From: Immundisolibacter sp. | GTDB taxonomy: Bacteria; Pseudomonadota; Gammaproteobacteria; Immundisolibacterales; Immundisolibacteraceae | Assembly: GCF_041601295.1 (NCBI RefSeq) | Contig: NZ_JBFIII010000012.1 | Span: forward strand, 1 to 38,497 | DNA: 38,497 nucleotides | Direction: 5' to 3' | Part shown: piece after piece, positions 8,783-17,679 of the stretch | Layout: the number at the start of each line of letters is the position of its first letter | Position numbering within the stretch: the stretch's first letter is position 1 | Notes under the pieces: model-generated | The model's database searches: none | What the model was told of the DNA's origin: nothing | The model's input: the letters and a program-made list of their open reading frames with translations, nothing else | Made by a program: the position numbers and the translations under genes

Positions 8783-10853
8783 TGACCTCCCCAACGCTGT
8801 CTGCCTGCGAAACAACCGCAGTCTCCGACAAGGGAAGCAACACCGCGACACGGGTGCCCTCGGCAGGCTGACTGTTTATGTCCAGGACACCCCCCAGACT
8901 CTCGATGTAATCGCGTGTTTCATACATACCGATGCCCATGCCCGCATTGCCCTTGGTGGTGGCAAACGGTCGAAATAATTTCTCGCGCAAGAATGCCTCA
9001 TCCATGCCACAACCACGGTCTTCTACCACGATGCGGGCAAACTCCCCGTGACGACGGAGCGAAACGGCGACGTACCCCTCGGCTGAACTCGCCTCCTGCC
9101 CATTGTGAATGAGATTGGCCAGCACCGTGGACAGACGATCAGGACTGGCCTCGACGTGCAGCGCAGCCGATGGCAAATCCAATATCGGCGCCGGCAAACG
9201 GTCGGCACAACCCGCGACGACCTGTTGCAACAAAGCCGACAGATCGCAAGCCACAACTGTCGGTTGCAATACCGGCGTTGCTTTGCGCAATTGATCCAGT
9301 AGCCGATCCATGCGTTGTCTGGCGTTGGCGACCGTGCTCAGGGCATCGTCGATGAAAGCCGGGTTCGACTTGTGTCGAGCGGCATTGGCGCTTACCAGCC
9401 CAAGCTGGGCCGAGACGTTCTTCAGATCGTGCGCCAGATAGGCAGACAGACGGTTGAAAGCATCAAACTGACGACTGCTCATCAACGCGTCCGAGGCCTC
9501 AAGCAAAGCCACATAGCCGGCGATCTGCTGCGCGGCGGCATGCAGCAGGTCACGATCTTCCCAATTGAGTTCCCGCGTCGAGCGCGGCTGCGCCAAGACC
9601 ACGAAACCGCGCAGGTTGTCCTGCTCCATCAGCGGCAATACCAGCCACGGCCGCTTGATTTCCGGCCACCAATCAGGCCACCGCAGACCCTGATAACCCT
9701 CAGCCTGCAGCTGCGCCTCGCCTACATCGATAATCCACCTGCGCTCGCGCAGGAAACCGATCAGTGCATGCCCGGCCGGTAGAGGGAGCAAGCCTAGATG
9801 GCCCCCGTTCCAATTGGCGGTCAGGCGATACACATTGTGGGATCCGCAACTCCACAGCAGGCCAGCCGGGCTGTCCACCAAGTCCGCCAACGCACGGATC
9901 GCCCGTTCTCGCGGCACTGCTTTCGACTGGGGATCGGCAAGCATGGCATTGAACCGGAGCCACTCCTCCCGGTAATCGAATTTATAGCGAAAAAAATGCT
10001 TCGCGAGTTTGACCTTCAGCCACGCCCGAAAGCGGCCCGAGGTCAGGACGCCAACGAGCAACACCAGTGAGCAAACCACAAAGGCGGCGGCGAGCGCTCC
10101 AGCCCAGCTGCCCTGGAAATGCTGGATGTAATAACCAGCCGCCGAGACAAACAGAAGGTAGGCGCCGGCAACCAGTAAAGCCGTAGACCGGAACAGAAAC
10201 TGTCGCGACACCGTAACAGTGTCCAGGTGCCGACCCATCCTCAGCACGCTGATCGCCACCAGGCCAGTTGCAACAGCGCTGACGATGCCGCGCGCCGCCC
10301 ATACGGATGGGTTGACGCTGCCAAACAGCGCCGCCTCCGAATAAAGGTACAAATCGCTGGCAAACAACGCGCCCAGCCCCAGCCAGGCGAACTTCAGCCG
10401 CCAACGCTCGCCACTTCCGGCATGGCGATAGCTCTGTTCGAGCAGGACCAGACCGAACACCGCCAGAACCAGAAGAGCCAGCAGCGGTCCTGGCAGCAGC
10501 CTGAGCGGCACCAGCATCGCGGTCGCCGCGCTGGCCCACAGCACCACGGCAATTGAGAGCAGCGTATTGAGCGCCCGGCGGGATGCGGATTCCCGCTGCA
10601 ACTCATGCCTTAGCAGACCGATCAGAAACGCCTGCCAACCGGCAGTACGGGCCAGTTCTGCGAAATAAGGCCAGGCTTTCAGGTCAAGCTGCGGCTGCCG
10701 CGCACTGACTACAAGCACCAGCGCCCACAGCGCTGACAACGCACAGGCCAGCCACAACCAACCGCGTGCCGGCACGATACCGCGACGACCGACTGCCACC
10801 GGAGCCAGACTGGCCAATGCGGCCACGGCATAGATGGCGGATTCGAAGTTCAT
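8766..10853 (-). CDS. prsK: PEP-CTERM system sensor histidine kinase PrsK
   Basis: 695 residues. About eight transmembrane helices fill residues 1-275. A GAF-like region (about 300-450) follows. Then comes the kinase core: the H-box LAHDLKN with phospho-accepting His475, an N-box around LANLIHNGQEAS, and the ATP-binding glycine motifs DRGCGMDE and GNAGMGIGMY. This architecture is that of PrsK, the membrane sensor partner of PrsR. The signal sensed is unknown. The start ATG at 10853 lacks a strong ribosome binding site. A 13-base palindrome (TGCGCC-A-GGCGCA, 10872-10884) lies in the 69-base gap to the upstream sugar transferase gene and could affect translation. The gene overlaps prsR. Confidence 0.9.
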   Translation of the reverse strand: MNFESAIYAVAALASLAPVAVGRRGIVPARGWLWLACALSALWALVLVVSARQPQLDLKAWPYFAELARTAGWQAFLIGLLRHELQRESASRRALNTLLSIAVVLWASAATAMLVPLRLLPGPLLALLVLAVFGLVLLEQSYRHAGSGERWRLKFAWLGLGALFASDLYLYSEAALFGSVNPSVWAARGIVSAVATGLVAISVLRMGRHLDTVTVSRQFLFRSTALLVAGAYLLFVSAAGYYIQHFQGSWAGALAAAFVVCSLVLLVGVLTSGRFRAWLKVKLAKHFFRYKFDYREEWLRFNAMLADPQSKAVPRERAIRALADLVDSPAGLLWSCGSHNVYRLTANWNGGHLGLLPLPAGHALIGFLRERRWIIDVGEAQLQAEGYQGLRWPDWWPEIKRPWLVLPLMEQDNLRGFVVLAQPRSTRELNWEDRDLLHAAAQQIAGYVALLEASDALMSSRQFDAFNRLSAYLAHDLKNVSAQLGLVSANAARHKSNPAFIDDALSTVANARQRMDRLLDQLRKATPVLQPTVVACDLSALLQQVVAGCADRLPAPILDLPSAALHVEASPDRLSTVLANLIHNGQEASSAEGYVAVSLRRHGEFARIVVEDRGCGMDEAFLREKLFRPFATTKGNAGMGIGMYETRDYIESLGGVLDINSQPAEGTRVAVLLPLSETAVVSQADSVGEVNVGNA

Positions 10854-10922
10854 ATCCGGTGCCGGGCTATATGCGCCAGGCGCAACAAAATAATGACGTG
10901 AAACAACCGATACCAGCGCGGC

Positions 10923-12317
10923 TCAACGGGCGCCGCGGCCTGACAGCACCACCCGGACCGTATGTAGCAGGATAAGCGCATCGAGAAAGATGGAATAATT
11001 TTTGATGTAGTACAGATCGTACTCCAGCTTGCGCCGGCTATCCTTTATCGATGCTCCGTACGGGTAGCGGACCTGAGCCCAGCCGGTTATGCCTGGTTTC
11101 ACGCTGTGACGGGCGCCGAAGAACGGTATTTCGCGGGTCAGCTCGCTGACGAACTCCGGGCGCTCGGGGCGTGGCCCGACAAAGCTCATTTCACCACGCA
11201 ACACATTGATAATTTGGGGTAATTCGTCAATGCGAGTTTTGCGGATAAAGCCGCCCACTCGGGTAACCCGACGGTCGTTCTCGGCTGCCCAACAGGCACC
11301 ATGCGCTTCGGCGTCCACGCGCATGCTGCGTAGCTTACGCAGTTGAAAGGTCCGGCCATGCTGACCCACCCGCACCTGGGTGAACAACACGGCTCCCCCA
11401 TCTTCAAGCTTGATGGCAAGCGCTGCCAAAGCCATCAGAGGTAGCGCTGGAACCAGCAAGGCCAAACTGGCGCAAATGTCCACCAAACGCTTCAGGAAGC
11501 TGCCGAACCCTCCGCGCAGAAAACCGTCGTGGAAGATCAGCCAGCTGGCATTCAGGGAATCGAGCCGAATTTCCCCGGCCTCGCGCTCCATGAAGCTCGA
11601 CACATCATTCACCCGGATATCGTTCAATTTGCATTCGAGCAACTGCTGTACCGGCAGCTTGCCGCGCCGTTCGCGCACTGCCACGACGATTTCACCGACA
11701 TTGTGACGACGGACAAAGTCCAGCAGCTGTCCTTCCTCCGGCAGGTACCAGACCGGCCTGGAACTACGCATTGGACGCGTTGCATCCGGCGTTTCGGCCA
11801 GATAACCCAGCAGCCGAAACCGCTTGCCGCTTGGTAGCTCATCAATCAGCCGTTCGACTTCCTGCGCCCGAACGCCATTGCCCAACACGATCACACGCCG
11901 CCGGAATCGATCAAAAAACATCCACCGGAACAGACACAGCCGCTCAACGGTGATCAACCCCAGCGCCAGCACCATGCCGCTTGCTATCCAGCGACCGTTA
12001 TCGCTGACGTTAACCCCGGCCAGAACCAGGGCCACAAGTCCGAGCACGCCCACGGCGAAGGCACCGGCCAAACGCAAGCTCATGCCCAGCAGCCCTTCCA
12101 CGGCATGATCGTCATGCAGCCCGGCGAGCTGCATACTTCCCAGCAATATCGCAGCCGGCAGCAAACCGTCCTTGCCGAGGGAATCGAAGACATCCGCCAG
12201 CGTATGAGCTGACGACCAGGCACGCGCAAGCTCGAAACTGAACAGCAGCGTCAGTGCCTCGAGTAACAGCAACAGCAACAGGCTGCGCGGGACGTGATGA
12301 CCAAAAACACCAAACAA
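10923..12317 (-). CDS. Polyprenyl-phosphate sugar transferase, PEP-CTERM-associated (EpsB-like)
   Basis: 464 residues. Four N-terminal transmembrane helices (about 10-130) are followed by a nucleotide-binding-like middle domain (about 138-240, starting RRVIVLGNGVRAQEVE) and a C-terminal bacterial sugar transferase domain (about 270-464). That last part has a fifth membrane segment, KLRSMRVDAE, RKTRIDELPQ and FVGPRPERPEFV. Such enzymes move the first sugar phosphate from a nucleotide sugar to undecaprenyl phosphate to start exopolysaccharide units. The gene leads the PrsK-PrsR-PrsT cassette, which supports the PEP-CTERM-associated subtype. The frame begins with TTG at 12317, no in-frame ATG lies nearby and there is no clear Shine-Dalgarno, so expression may be low or the start uncertain. 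Confidence 0.88.
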   Translation of the reverse strand: MFGVFGHHVPRSLLLLLLLEALTLLFSFELARAWSSAHTLADVFDSLGKDGLLPAAILLGSMQLAGLHDDHAVEGLLGMSLRLAGAFAVGVLGLVALVLAGVNVSDNGRWIASGMVLALGLITVERLCLFRWMFFDRFRRRVIVLGNGVRAQEVERLIDELPSGKRFRLLGYLAETPDATRPMRSSRPVWYLPEEGQLLDFVRRHNVGEIVVAVRERRGKLPVQQLLECKLNDIRVNDVSSFMEREAGEIRLDSLNASWLIFHDGFLRGGFGSFLKRLVDICASLALLVPALPLMALAALAIKLEDGGAVLFTQVRVGQHGRTFQLRKLRSMRVDAEAHGACWAAENDRRVTRVGGFIRKTRIDELPQIINVLRGEMSFVGPRPERPEFVSELTREIPFFGARHSVKPGITGWAQVRYPYGASIKDSRRKLEYDLYYIKNYSIFLDALILLHTVRVVLSGRGAR

Positions 12318-12353
12318 TTGCGTTGTACCGCGGAGTCGAACCTATCCATCTCA

Positions 12354-12373
12354 CCCCCGGACCACCCCGGGGG
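12354..12373. promoter_or_regulatory. GC-rich hairpin in the sugar-transferase leader
   Basis: CCCCCGG-ACCACC-CCGGGGG is a perfect 7-bp, all-GC inverted repeat about 37 bases before the TTG start of the sugar transferase gene. There is no T-run. It lies in the 252-base gap (12318-12569) between pyc and the exopolysaccharide cassette, where the cassette promoter should be. I saw no convincing sigma-70 or sigma-54 promoter in that gap. Confidence 0.4.
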
Positions 12374-12569
12374 AAGCCATTCAATCACAGCAGGAGGATG
12401 GATAATGCGCCACTGTACACAAGTACCAACGGGCTAATTCCATGTCCCCGCGTGGCCAATTTCCAGTATTCCGGTGACGCGCTTGTGACAAGCCGGCATC
12501 CGCTGGCATTTTCTAAGGCCGCCAGGGCAGCGCTGCGCTCGGTCTAGCGAGTGGCCCAATGCACCTGCG

Positions 12570-15500
12570 CTATTCCATCTCGCACAACAAATCCCCAGCC
12601 CGCACGGTATCGCCCACTGCCACGACAAACCGTCGTACGGAACCGGCATGCGGCGCGGCCACCAGGTTCACCATCTTCATGGCCTCGGTGGTCACCAGAC
12701 GCGAACCGGCGGCCACCACTTCGCCCTCCCGCGCGTGCAGGGCGGCCACCTTGCCGGCCATAGGCGCGGCGATATGGTTCGGGTTGTCCGGATCGGCGCG
12801 CTCGCGCCGCAGGGGCTTGGTGCCGGCCGACTTGTCCTGCACCTGGACGTCCCGACGCCGGCCGTTGAGCTCAAAAAACACCTGCCGGGTGCCGTCCGGC
12901 TCCAACTCACCGACCGCCAGCAGCTTGACGATCAGCGTCTTGCCCTCCTCAATCGTAACGACGCCTTCCTCGCCGGGCTTGAGGCCGTAGAAGAAAATCG
13001 GCGTGTCGATGACCGACACGTCCCCGCAGCGCTCGACAAAGCGCGCGTAGTCCCGGTACACCTGCGGGAACATGGCCTGCGTAACCAGGTCTTCATCGCT
13101 GATCTTGCGGCTGCCGGCGACCTTTCGGGCAGCCTCGAAGTCGTAGGGTTTAAGCAGGGCGCCAGGACGTTTTTTGAGTGGCTTCTCGCCCTTGAGCACG
13201 GCTTTTTGCAGCGCCTTGGGAAAGCCGCCGTCCGACTGGCCCATGCGCCCGGCCAGCAGATCCACAAAGGCATCCGGGAAGGCCAGGTCCGCGCCACGAC
13301 TGATGACATCCTGCGGTGTGAGGTCGTTCTGCACCATGAACAGCGCCATGTCGCCGACCGCCTTGGACGAGGGCGTCACCTTGACGATGTCACCGAGCAT
13401 GACGTTCACGGCGCGGTAGGTGTGCTTGACCTCGTCCCAGCGCTCGCCAAGGCCGAGCGAGATGGCCTGGGTGCGGAAGTTGGAATACTGGCCGCCGGGC
13501 ATTTCATGCTCGTAGACGTCGGCCGAGCCGGCCTTCAGACCACACTCGAACGGCGCATAGGCCTCGCGCGCCACTTCCCAGTAATCGGCCAGAGCCTGCA
13601 AGCTGTGCGGGTCGACACCCGTCGCCCGCTCGCCACTGGCCAGGGCGTAGACCAATGCGTTCAGCGATGGCTGCGAGGTGGTCCCGGACATCGCCGACAA
13701 CGCGCCATCGACGATATCCACACCGGCGCGGGCGGCCTCCAGCAAGGTGGCGACGGCGTTGCCGGCGGTGTCGTGCGTGTGCAGGTGCAGCGGTATGGTG
13801 ACGACGTTTTTGAGTTCCGTGACCAGGATGCGCGCCGCATCCGGCTTCAGCAGCCCGGCCATGTCCTTGACGGCCAGGATGTGTGCGCCAGCCTGCTCGA
13901 TTTGCCGCGCCCGTTCAACGTAGTACGGCAGCGTGAATTTCAGACGTTTGCCGTCGCTGATGTCGCCGCTGTAGCAGACGGTACCCTCGGCGATCTTGCC
14001 GCACTCGACGACCTTGTCGATGCTCGGGCGCAGGTTCTGGACCTGGTTCAGGCAGTCGAAAATGCGAAACACGTCGATGCCGTTGCCCGCGGCCAGCTCG
14101 ATGAAGCGCGCCACCACGTTGTCGGGATAGTTGGCGTAGCCGACCGCATTACCGGCCCGCAGCAACATCTGCAGCAGCGTGCCGGGCATGCGTCGGCGCA
14201 ACAACCGCAAACGCTGCCAGGGATCCTCGTGCAGGAAGCGGTAGGCGACGTCGAAGGTGGCCCCACCCCACATCTCGTGCGAGAAAAAACCGGCCGTCAG
14301 GTGCGCTGTGGCATGCGCCACGCGGTCGATGTCGTAGGTGCGCACGCGCGTGGCCAGCAGCGACTGGTGCGCGTCACGAAACGTGGTGTCGGTCAGCAGC
14401 ACGGCTTTCTGGGCCAGCACCCAGTTTGCCAGACCGCTTGCGCCCTGCTTGCGAAACACCGCGAAGGCCGGCGAGTCCGGGGGCACCTCGTGCATCACCC
14501 GCGGCAGCGGCGCGGCGTGCCCGGACTTGGGGATCAGCGCGCGGTCCACCTCTGGCGCGCCGTTGACGATGACGTCGCCCAGGTAGGCCAGCAGCTTGTT
14601 GGCGCGGTCCTTGCGCGGCCGAAAACGGAACAGCTCCGGGTGATCCTCAATGAAGGTGGTATCGCACTCGCCCTTCAGGAAGATCTCGTTCTGCAGCACG
14701 TTTTCCAGGAACGGGATGTTGGTCTTCACGCCACGGATGCGAAACTCGCGCAGCGCCCGCAGAGCCTTGGCCGCCGCCTGATCGAAATCCAGTGCAAACG
14801 CCGACACCTTGATCAACAGCGAATCGTAGTGCGGCGACACCACCGCGCCCTCGAAGCCGGAGCCCGAGTCCAGGCGGATGCCGAAGCCCTCGCCGGCCCG
14901 AAAGGCCGTGATCTGTCCGGTGTCCGGCGCAAAATTGTTGGCGGGGTCTTCGGTGGTGATGCGCACCTGGATAGCGCAGCCGTGGCGCTCCACGGCCTGC
15001 TGGTTCGGGATACGGATGGCGTCTGAGTCCAGCCGGTGGCCCTCGGCGACGCGAATCTGTGCCTGCACCAGATCGCGGCCGGTGATCAGCTCGGTAATGG
15101 TGTGCTCGACCTGAATGCGCGGGTTGACCTCGATGAAGTAATGCCGACCCTCCCGGTCCAGCAGGAATTCCACCGTACCGGCGTTGCTGTAGTCCACCGC
15201 CGCGCAGATCTTGAGCGCGTCGGCACACAACGCGGCGCGGGTGGCTTCGCTCAGGGTGAATGCCGGGGCGATCTCCACCACCTTCTGGTGCCGGCGCTGT
15301 ACCGAGCAGTCGCGCTCAAACAGGTGCACCCGGTTGCCGTGGCGGTCTCCAAGCACCTGCACCTCGATGTGCTTGGGGCCTTCCAGATACCGCTCGATGA
15401 ACACCTTGGCGCTGCCAAACGCCGCCTGGGCCTCGGCCTGCGAGCGGGCCAGCGCGTCGCGCAGGCCGGCCTCGTCGCGCACGATGCTCATGCCGCGTCC

Positions 15501-16031
15501 GCCGCCGCCCATGGCGGCCTTCACGATCAGCGGATAGCCGGCCTCGGCGGCGAAGGCCAGTGCCTGCTTCTGTGTCTTGATAGCACCCTTGGTGCCGGGA
15601 ATCACCGGCACCCCGGCGCGGATGGCCACCTCGCGGGCGTAGACCTTGTCGCCCATGGACTCCAGCACCTGCGGCGACGGCCCGACAAAGACGATACCGG
15701 CCGCCTCGCAGGCGCGCGCAAAGTCGGCGTTCTCGGACAAAAAGCCATAGCCGGGGTGGATGGCGTCCACCTCGCGCGCCAACGCCAGGGCGATGATCTC
15801 GTCAAAATCCAGATAGGCGCGCACCGGTTCCTTGCCGGCGCCGACCAGATAGGCCTCGTCCGCCTTGTAGCGATGCAAGTGCAGGCGGTCCTGCTCGGAG
15901 TAGATGGCAACTGTCTGGATGCCAAGTTCCGTACAGGCGCGAAACACCCGAATGGCTATCTCGCCGCGGTTTGCAACCAACAGTTTTCGAAAATGCCGGG
16001 GCGCGCCCATTTTGTTACTGGTCTTCGGCAT
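12570..16031 (-). CDS. pyc: Pyruvate carboxylase
   Basis: 1153 residues from the ATG at 16031 (GAGG upstream; an adjacent in-frame TTG is less likely), the usual size of one-chain pyruvate carboxylase. Biotin carboxylase domain about 10-470 (KLLVANRGEIAIRVFRA, the ATP-grasp glycine loop MGGGGRGM, EVNPRIQVEHT). Carboxyltransferase TIM barrel about 540-820 (LLTDTTFRDAHQSLLATR, GGATFDVAYRFL, LHTHDTAG). A linking domain precedes the C-terminal biotinyl domain with the biotinylated Lys1119 in EAMKM. It makes oxaloacetate from pyruvate and bicarbonate with ATP. It follows the catabolic operon on the same strand after 143 bases, so it could refill the TCA cycle during growth on acetyl-CoA-yielding substrates. 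Confidence 0.97.
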   Translation of the reverse strand: MPKTSNKMGAPRHFRKLLVANRGEIAIRVFRACTELGIQTVAIYSEQDRLHLHRYKADEAYLVGAGKEPVRAYLDFDEIIALALAREVDAIHPGYGFLSENADFARACEAAGIVFVGPSPQVLESMGDKVYAREVAIRAGVPVIPGTKGAIKTQKQALAFAAEAGYPLIVKAAMGGGGRGMSIVRDEAGLRDALARSQAEAQAAFGSAKVFIERYLEGPKHIEVQVLGDRHGNRVHLFERDCSVQRRHQKVVEIAPAFTLSEATRAALCADALKICAAVDYSNAGTVEFLLDREGRHYFIEVNPRIQVEHTITELITGRDLVQAQIRVAEGHRLDSDAIRIPNQQAVERHGCAIQVRITTEDPANNFAPDTGQITAFRAGEGFGIRLDSGSGFEGAVVSPHYDSLLIKVSAFALDFDQAAAKALRALREFRIRGVKTNIPFLENVLQNEIFLKGECDTTFIEDHPELFRFRPRKDRANKLLAYLGDVIVNGAPEVDRALIPKSGHAAPLPRVMHEVPPDSPAFAVFRKQGASGLANWVLAQKAVLLTDTTFRDAHQSLLATRVRTYDIDRVAHATAHLTAGFFSHEMWGGATFDVAYRFLHEDPWQRLRLLRRRMPGTLLQMLLRAGNAVGYANYPDNVVARFIELAAGNGIDVFRIFDCLNQVQNLRPSIDKVVECGKIAEGTVCYSGDISDGKRLKFTLPYYVERARQIEQAGAHILAVKDMAGLLKPDAARILVTELKNVVTIPLHLHTHDTAGNAVATLLEAARAGVDIVDGALSAMSGTTSQPSLNALVYALASGERATGVDPHSLQALADYWEVAREAYAPFECGLKAGSADVYEHEMPGGQYSNFRTQAISLGLGERWDEVKHTYRAVNVMLGDIVKVTPSSKAVGDMALFMVQNDLTPQDVISRGADLAFPDAFVDLLAGRMGQSDGGFPKALQKAVLKGEKPLKKRPGALLKPYDFEAARKVAGSRKISDEDLVTQAMFPQVYRDYARFVERCGDVSVIDTPIFFYGLKPGEEGVVTIEEGKTLIVKLLAVGELEPDGTRQVFFELNGRRRDVQVQDKSAGTKPLRRERADPDNPNHIAAPMAGKVAALHAREGEVVAAGSRLVTTEAMKMVNLVAAPHAGSVRRFVVAVGDTVRAGDLLCEME

Positions 16032-16047
16032 CAAGCATTACCTCGGG

Positions 16048-16076
16048 AAAAAAGCCTGAAGCAGCGTACACGCTGC
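16048..16076 (-). terminator. Weak terminator or attenuator-like hairpin before pyc
   Basis: On the minus strand GCAGCG-TGTA-CGCTGC forms a perfect 6-bp stem, followed seven bases later by six T residues (16048-16053). It lies between the acyl-CoA ligase stop and the pyc start. The gap between stem and T-run makes it a weak candidate for ending the catabolic operon or attenuating pyc. Confidence 0.3.
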
Positions 16077-16174
16077 GCGAACAGTCTGCGCCCGGCACCT
16101 GGCAGTCTGGAGCAATAGCAATGCCAGCCGACGCTGGTTGCCTTGTTGTTTGAACGACAACCGGGCCGCTCAGA

Positions 16175-17668
16175 CTAATCGCCCAATTCCTCCCGCAGAA
16201 CTCGTTTGAGCACCTTGCCGGACGGGTTGCGCGGTAGGGTGTCCCGCAACAACACGCGGTCCGGCACCTTGTAGGATGCTAGGCGCACCCGGCAATGCTG
16301 CCGCACCGTTTCTGCGTCCAGGGTAGCGCCGGGCCGCAGCACCACCAAGGCCAGCGGCCGCTCGCCCCAACGCGCGTCCGGCACACCGATCACGGCGCAT
16401 TCGGCGACCTCGGGCAGTTCGTGGATAACCCGTTCGACTTCGGACGATGCGATATTCTCGCCGCCGGAGATGATCATGTCCTTGCGCCGGTCAGTCAGGA
16501 ACAGAAAGCCATCCGCGTCCACGTAGCCCACGTCGCCGGTGCGAAAGTAGCCGTCGGCAAAAAAGCTCTCGGCATTCTTCTGCGGCGCGTTCCAGTAACC
16601 GGACATGACCTTGGGCCCGCGCAGGCACACCTCGCCGTCCGCGCCTGGTGGCAGATCCTGCCCGGATTCGTCGCGGATATGCAGCTGCACATGTGCCATG
16701 GCCCGACCGGTGGAACCGATCTTGGCCAGCTCGTAGCCCGCCTCCATGATGGTATCGCCACCACAGGTTTCGGTCAGGCCGTAGCCATCCACATAGCGCG
16801 CGCCGGTGAAGTAATCGGCGAAGGCGCGGATGCGGGACTCGGGTGTCTTCTCACCCCCACCGACGCACCAGCGCAGACTCGATATGTCATAACGCTCGCG
16901 TTGTGGCAGGGCCAGCACACGGCCGGTCATCACCGGCGCCATCCAGGTGCAGTTCAGCTGCTCGGCGGCGATGGCGGCGAGCGTCGCCTCCGGGTCGAAC
17001 TCACGGTGTACGCACAGCAGGCCGCCTTGCCACAGCACATTGATGCCTGGCAGGTCCATACCGCCCACGTGGTAAAGCGGCCCGACCACGTTGGCGCGGC
17101 TGTCGCGCGACACGCCAAGCGCCAACACGTGGTCCATGTTCTTCCAGTAGAAATTGGAATACGTGTGCTGCACACCCTTTGGGTGCGCGGTGGTGCCCGA
17201 GGTGTACATCAGGCGCATCAGGTCCTGCGGTGCGCGCACGGTGCACGGCGGCGGAATCTGGGTGCCCACCAAGACGCGCGGATCGCGCTGGGCACGGGTG
17301 TCGAACACGATGACCGCGTCCGTGCCGCCAACACTGCCGATAAGCTCCTGATCCACACACAGCAGTTTTGCGCCGGCGTCGGTGATGATGTAGGCCACCT
17401 CGGCCTGTGACAGGCGAAAGTTGATCGGCAGCAGCACCGCGCCCAGGTACGAGACGGCAAAGGCAATGTCCAGGTAGGCGGCACTGTTTTTCATCAACAC
17501 CGCTACCACGTCGCCCGCACACACGCCGCGGGCAACGAACAGCCCCGCCAATGCCCGCAAGCGTGCGGCAAGGTCGGCATACGTGATGCGCGCACCGTCG
17601 TAGAGCACCGCCTCACGGGCCGGACTGACGCGCGCGTGATGGTCGATGAAGGCGCTCAGGTTGACCAT
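16175..17668 (-). CDS. AMP-forming acyl-CoA synthetase (ligase)
   Basis: 497 residues, ANL superfamily. The core motifs are in order: phosphate loop YTSGTTAHPKGV (about 170-181), YGLTETCGG (about 300), GYFRTGDVGYVD (about 375), hinge DRRKDMIISGGENI (about 395-408) and the C-terminal catalytic Lys in PRNPSGKVLKR. It activates a carboxylic acid to a CoA thioester through an acyl-adenylate. The length matches medium- or short-chain and aryl/cyclic acid ligases rather than acetyl-CoA synthetase. GAGAGG precedes the ATG. It is the last gene of the catabolic operon, 11 bases after the acyl-CoA dehydrogenase, so its acid is probably a side-chain or ring-derived acid of the same pathway. The substrate is not predictable. 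Confidence 0.9.
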   Translation of the reverse strand: MVNLSAFIDHHARVSPAREAVLYDGARITYADLAARLRALAGLFVARGVCAGDVVAVLMKNSAAYLDIAFAVSYLGAVLLPINFRLSQAEVAYIITDAGAKLLCVDQELIGSVGGTDAVIVFDTRAQRDPRVLVGTQIPPPCTVRAPQDLMRLMYTSGTTAHPKGVQHTYSNFYWKNMDHVLALGVSRDSRANVVGPLYHVGGMDLPGINVLWQGGLLCVHREFDPEATLAAIAAEQLNCTWMAPVMTGRVLALPQRERYDISSLRWCVGGGEKTPESRIRAFADYFTGARYVDGYGLTETCGGDTIMEAGYELAKIGSTGRAMAHVQLHIRDESGQDLPPGADGEVCLRGPKVMSGYWNAPQKNAESFFADGYFRTGDVGYVDADGFLFLTDRRKDMIISGGENIASSEVERVIHELPEVAECAVIGVPDARWGERPLALVVLRPGATLDAETVRQHCRVRLASYKVPDRVLLRDTLPRNPSGKVLKRVLREELGD

Positions 17669-17679
17669 GACCTACCCTC

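Noticed and set aside
12318..12569. A sigma-54 promoter for PrsR control before the sugar transferase cassette.
   Set aside because: Several TGG-containing stretches were checked on the minus strand and none kept the GG-N10-GC spacing.
12648..15026. Long open frame (792 codons) on the plus strand inside pyc.
   Set aside because: It is antisense to a clear pyruvate carboxylase, and its sequence is His/Gln/Arg/Gly-rich with no recognisable domain, a known artefact of GC-rich codon bias.
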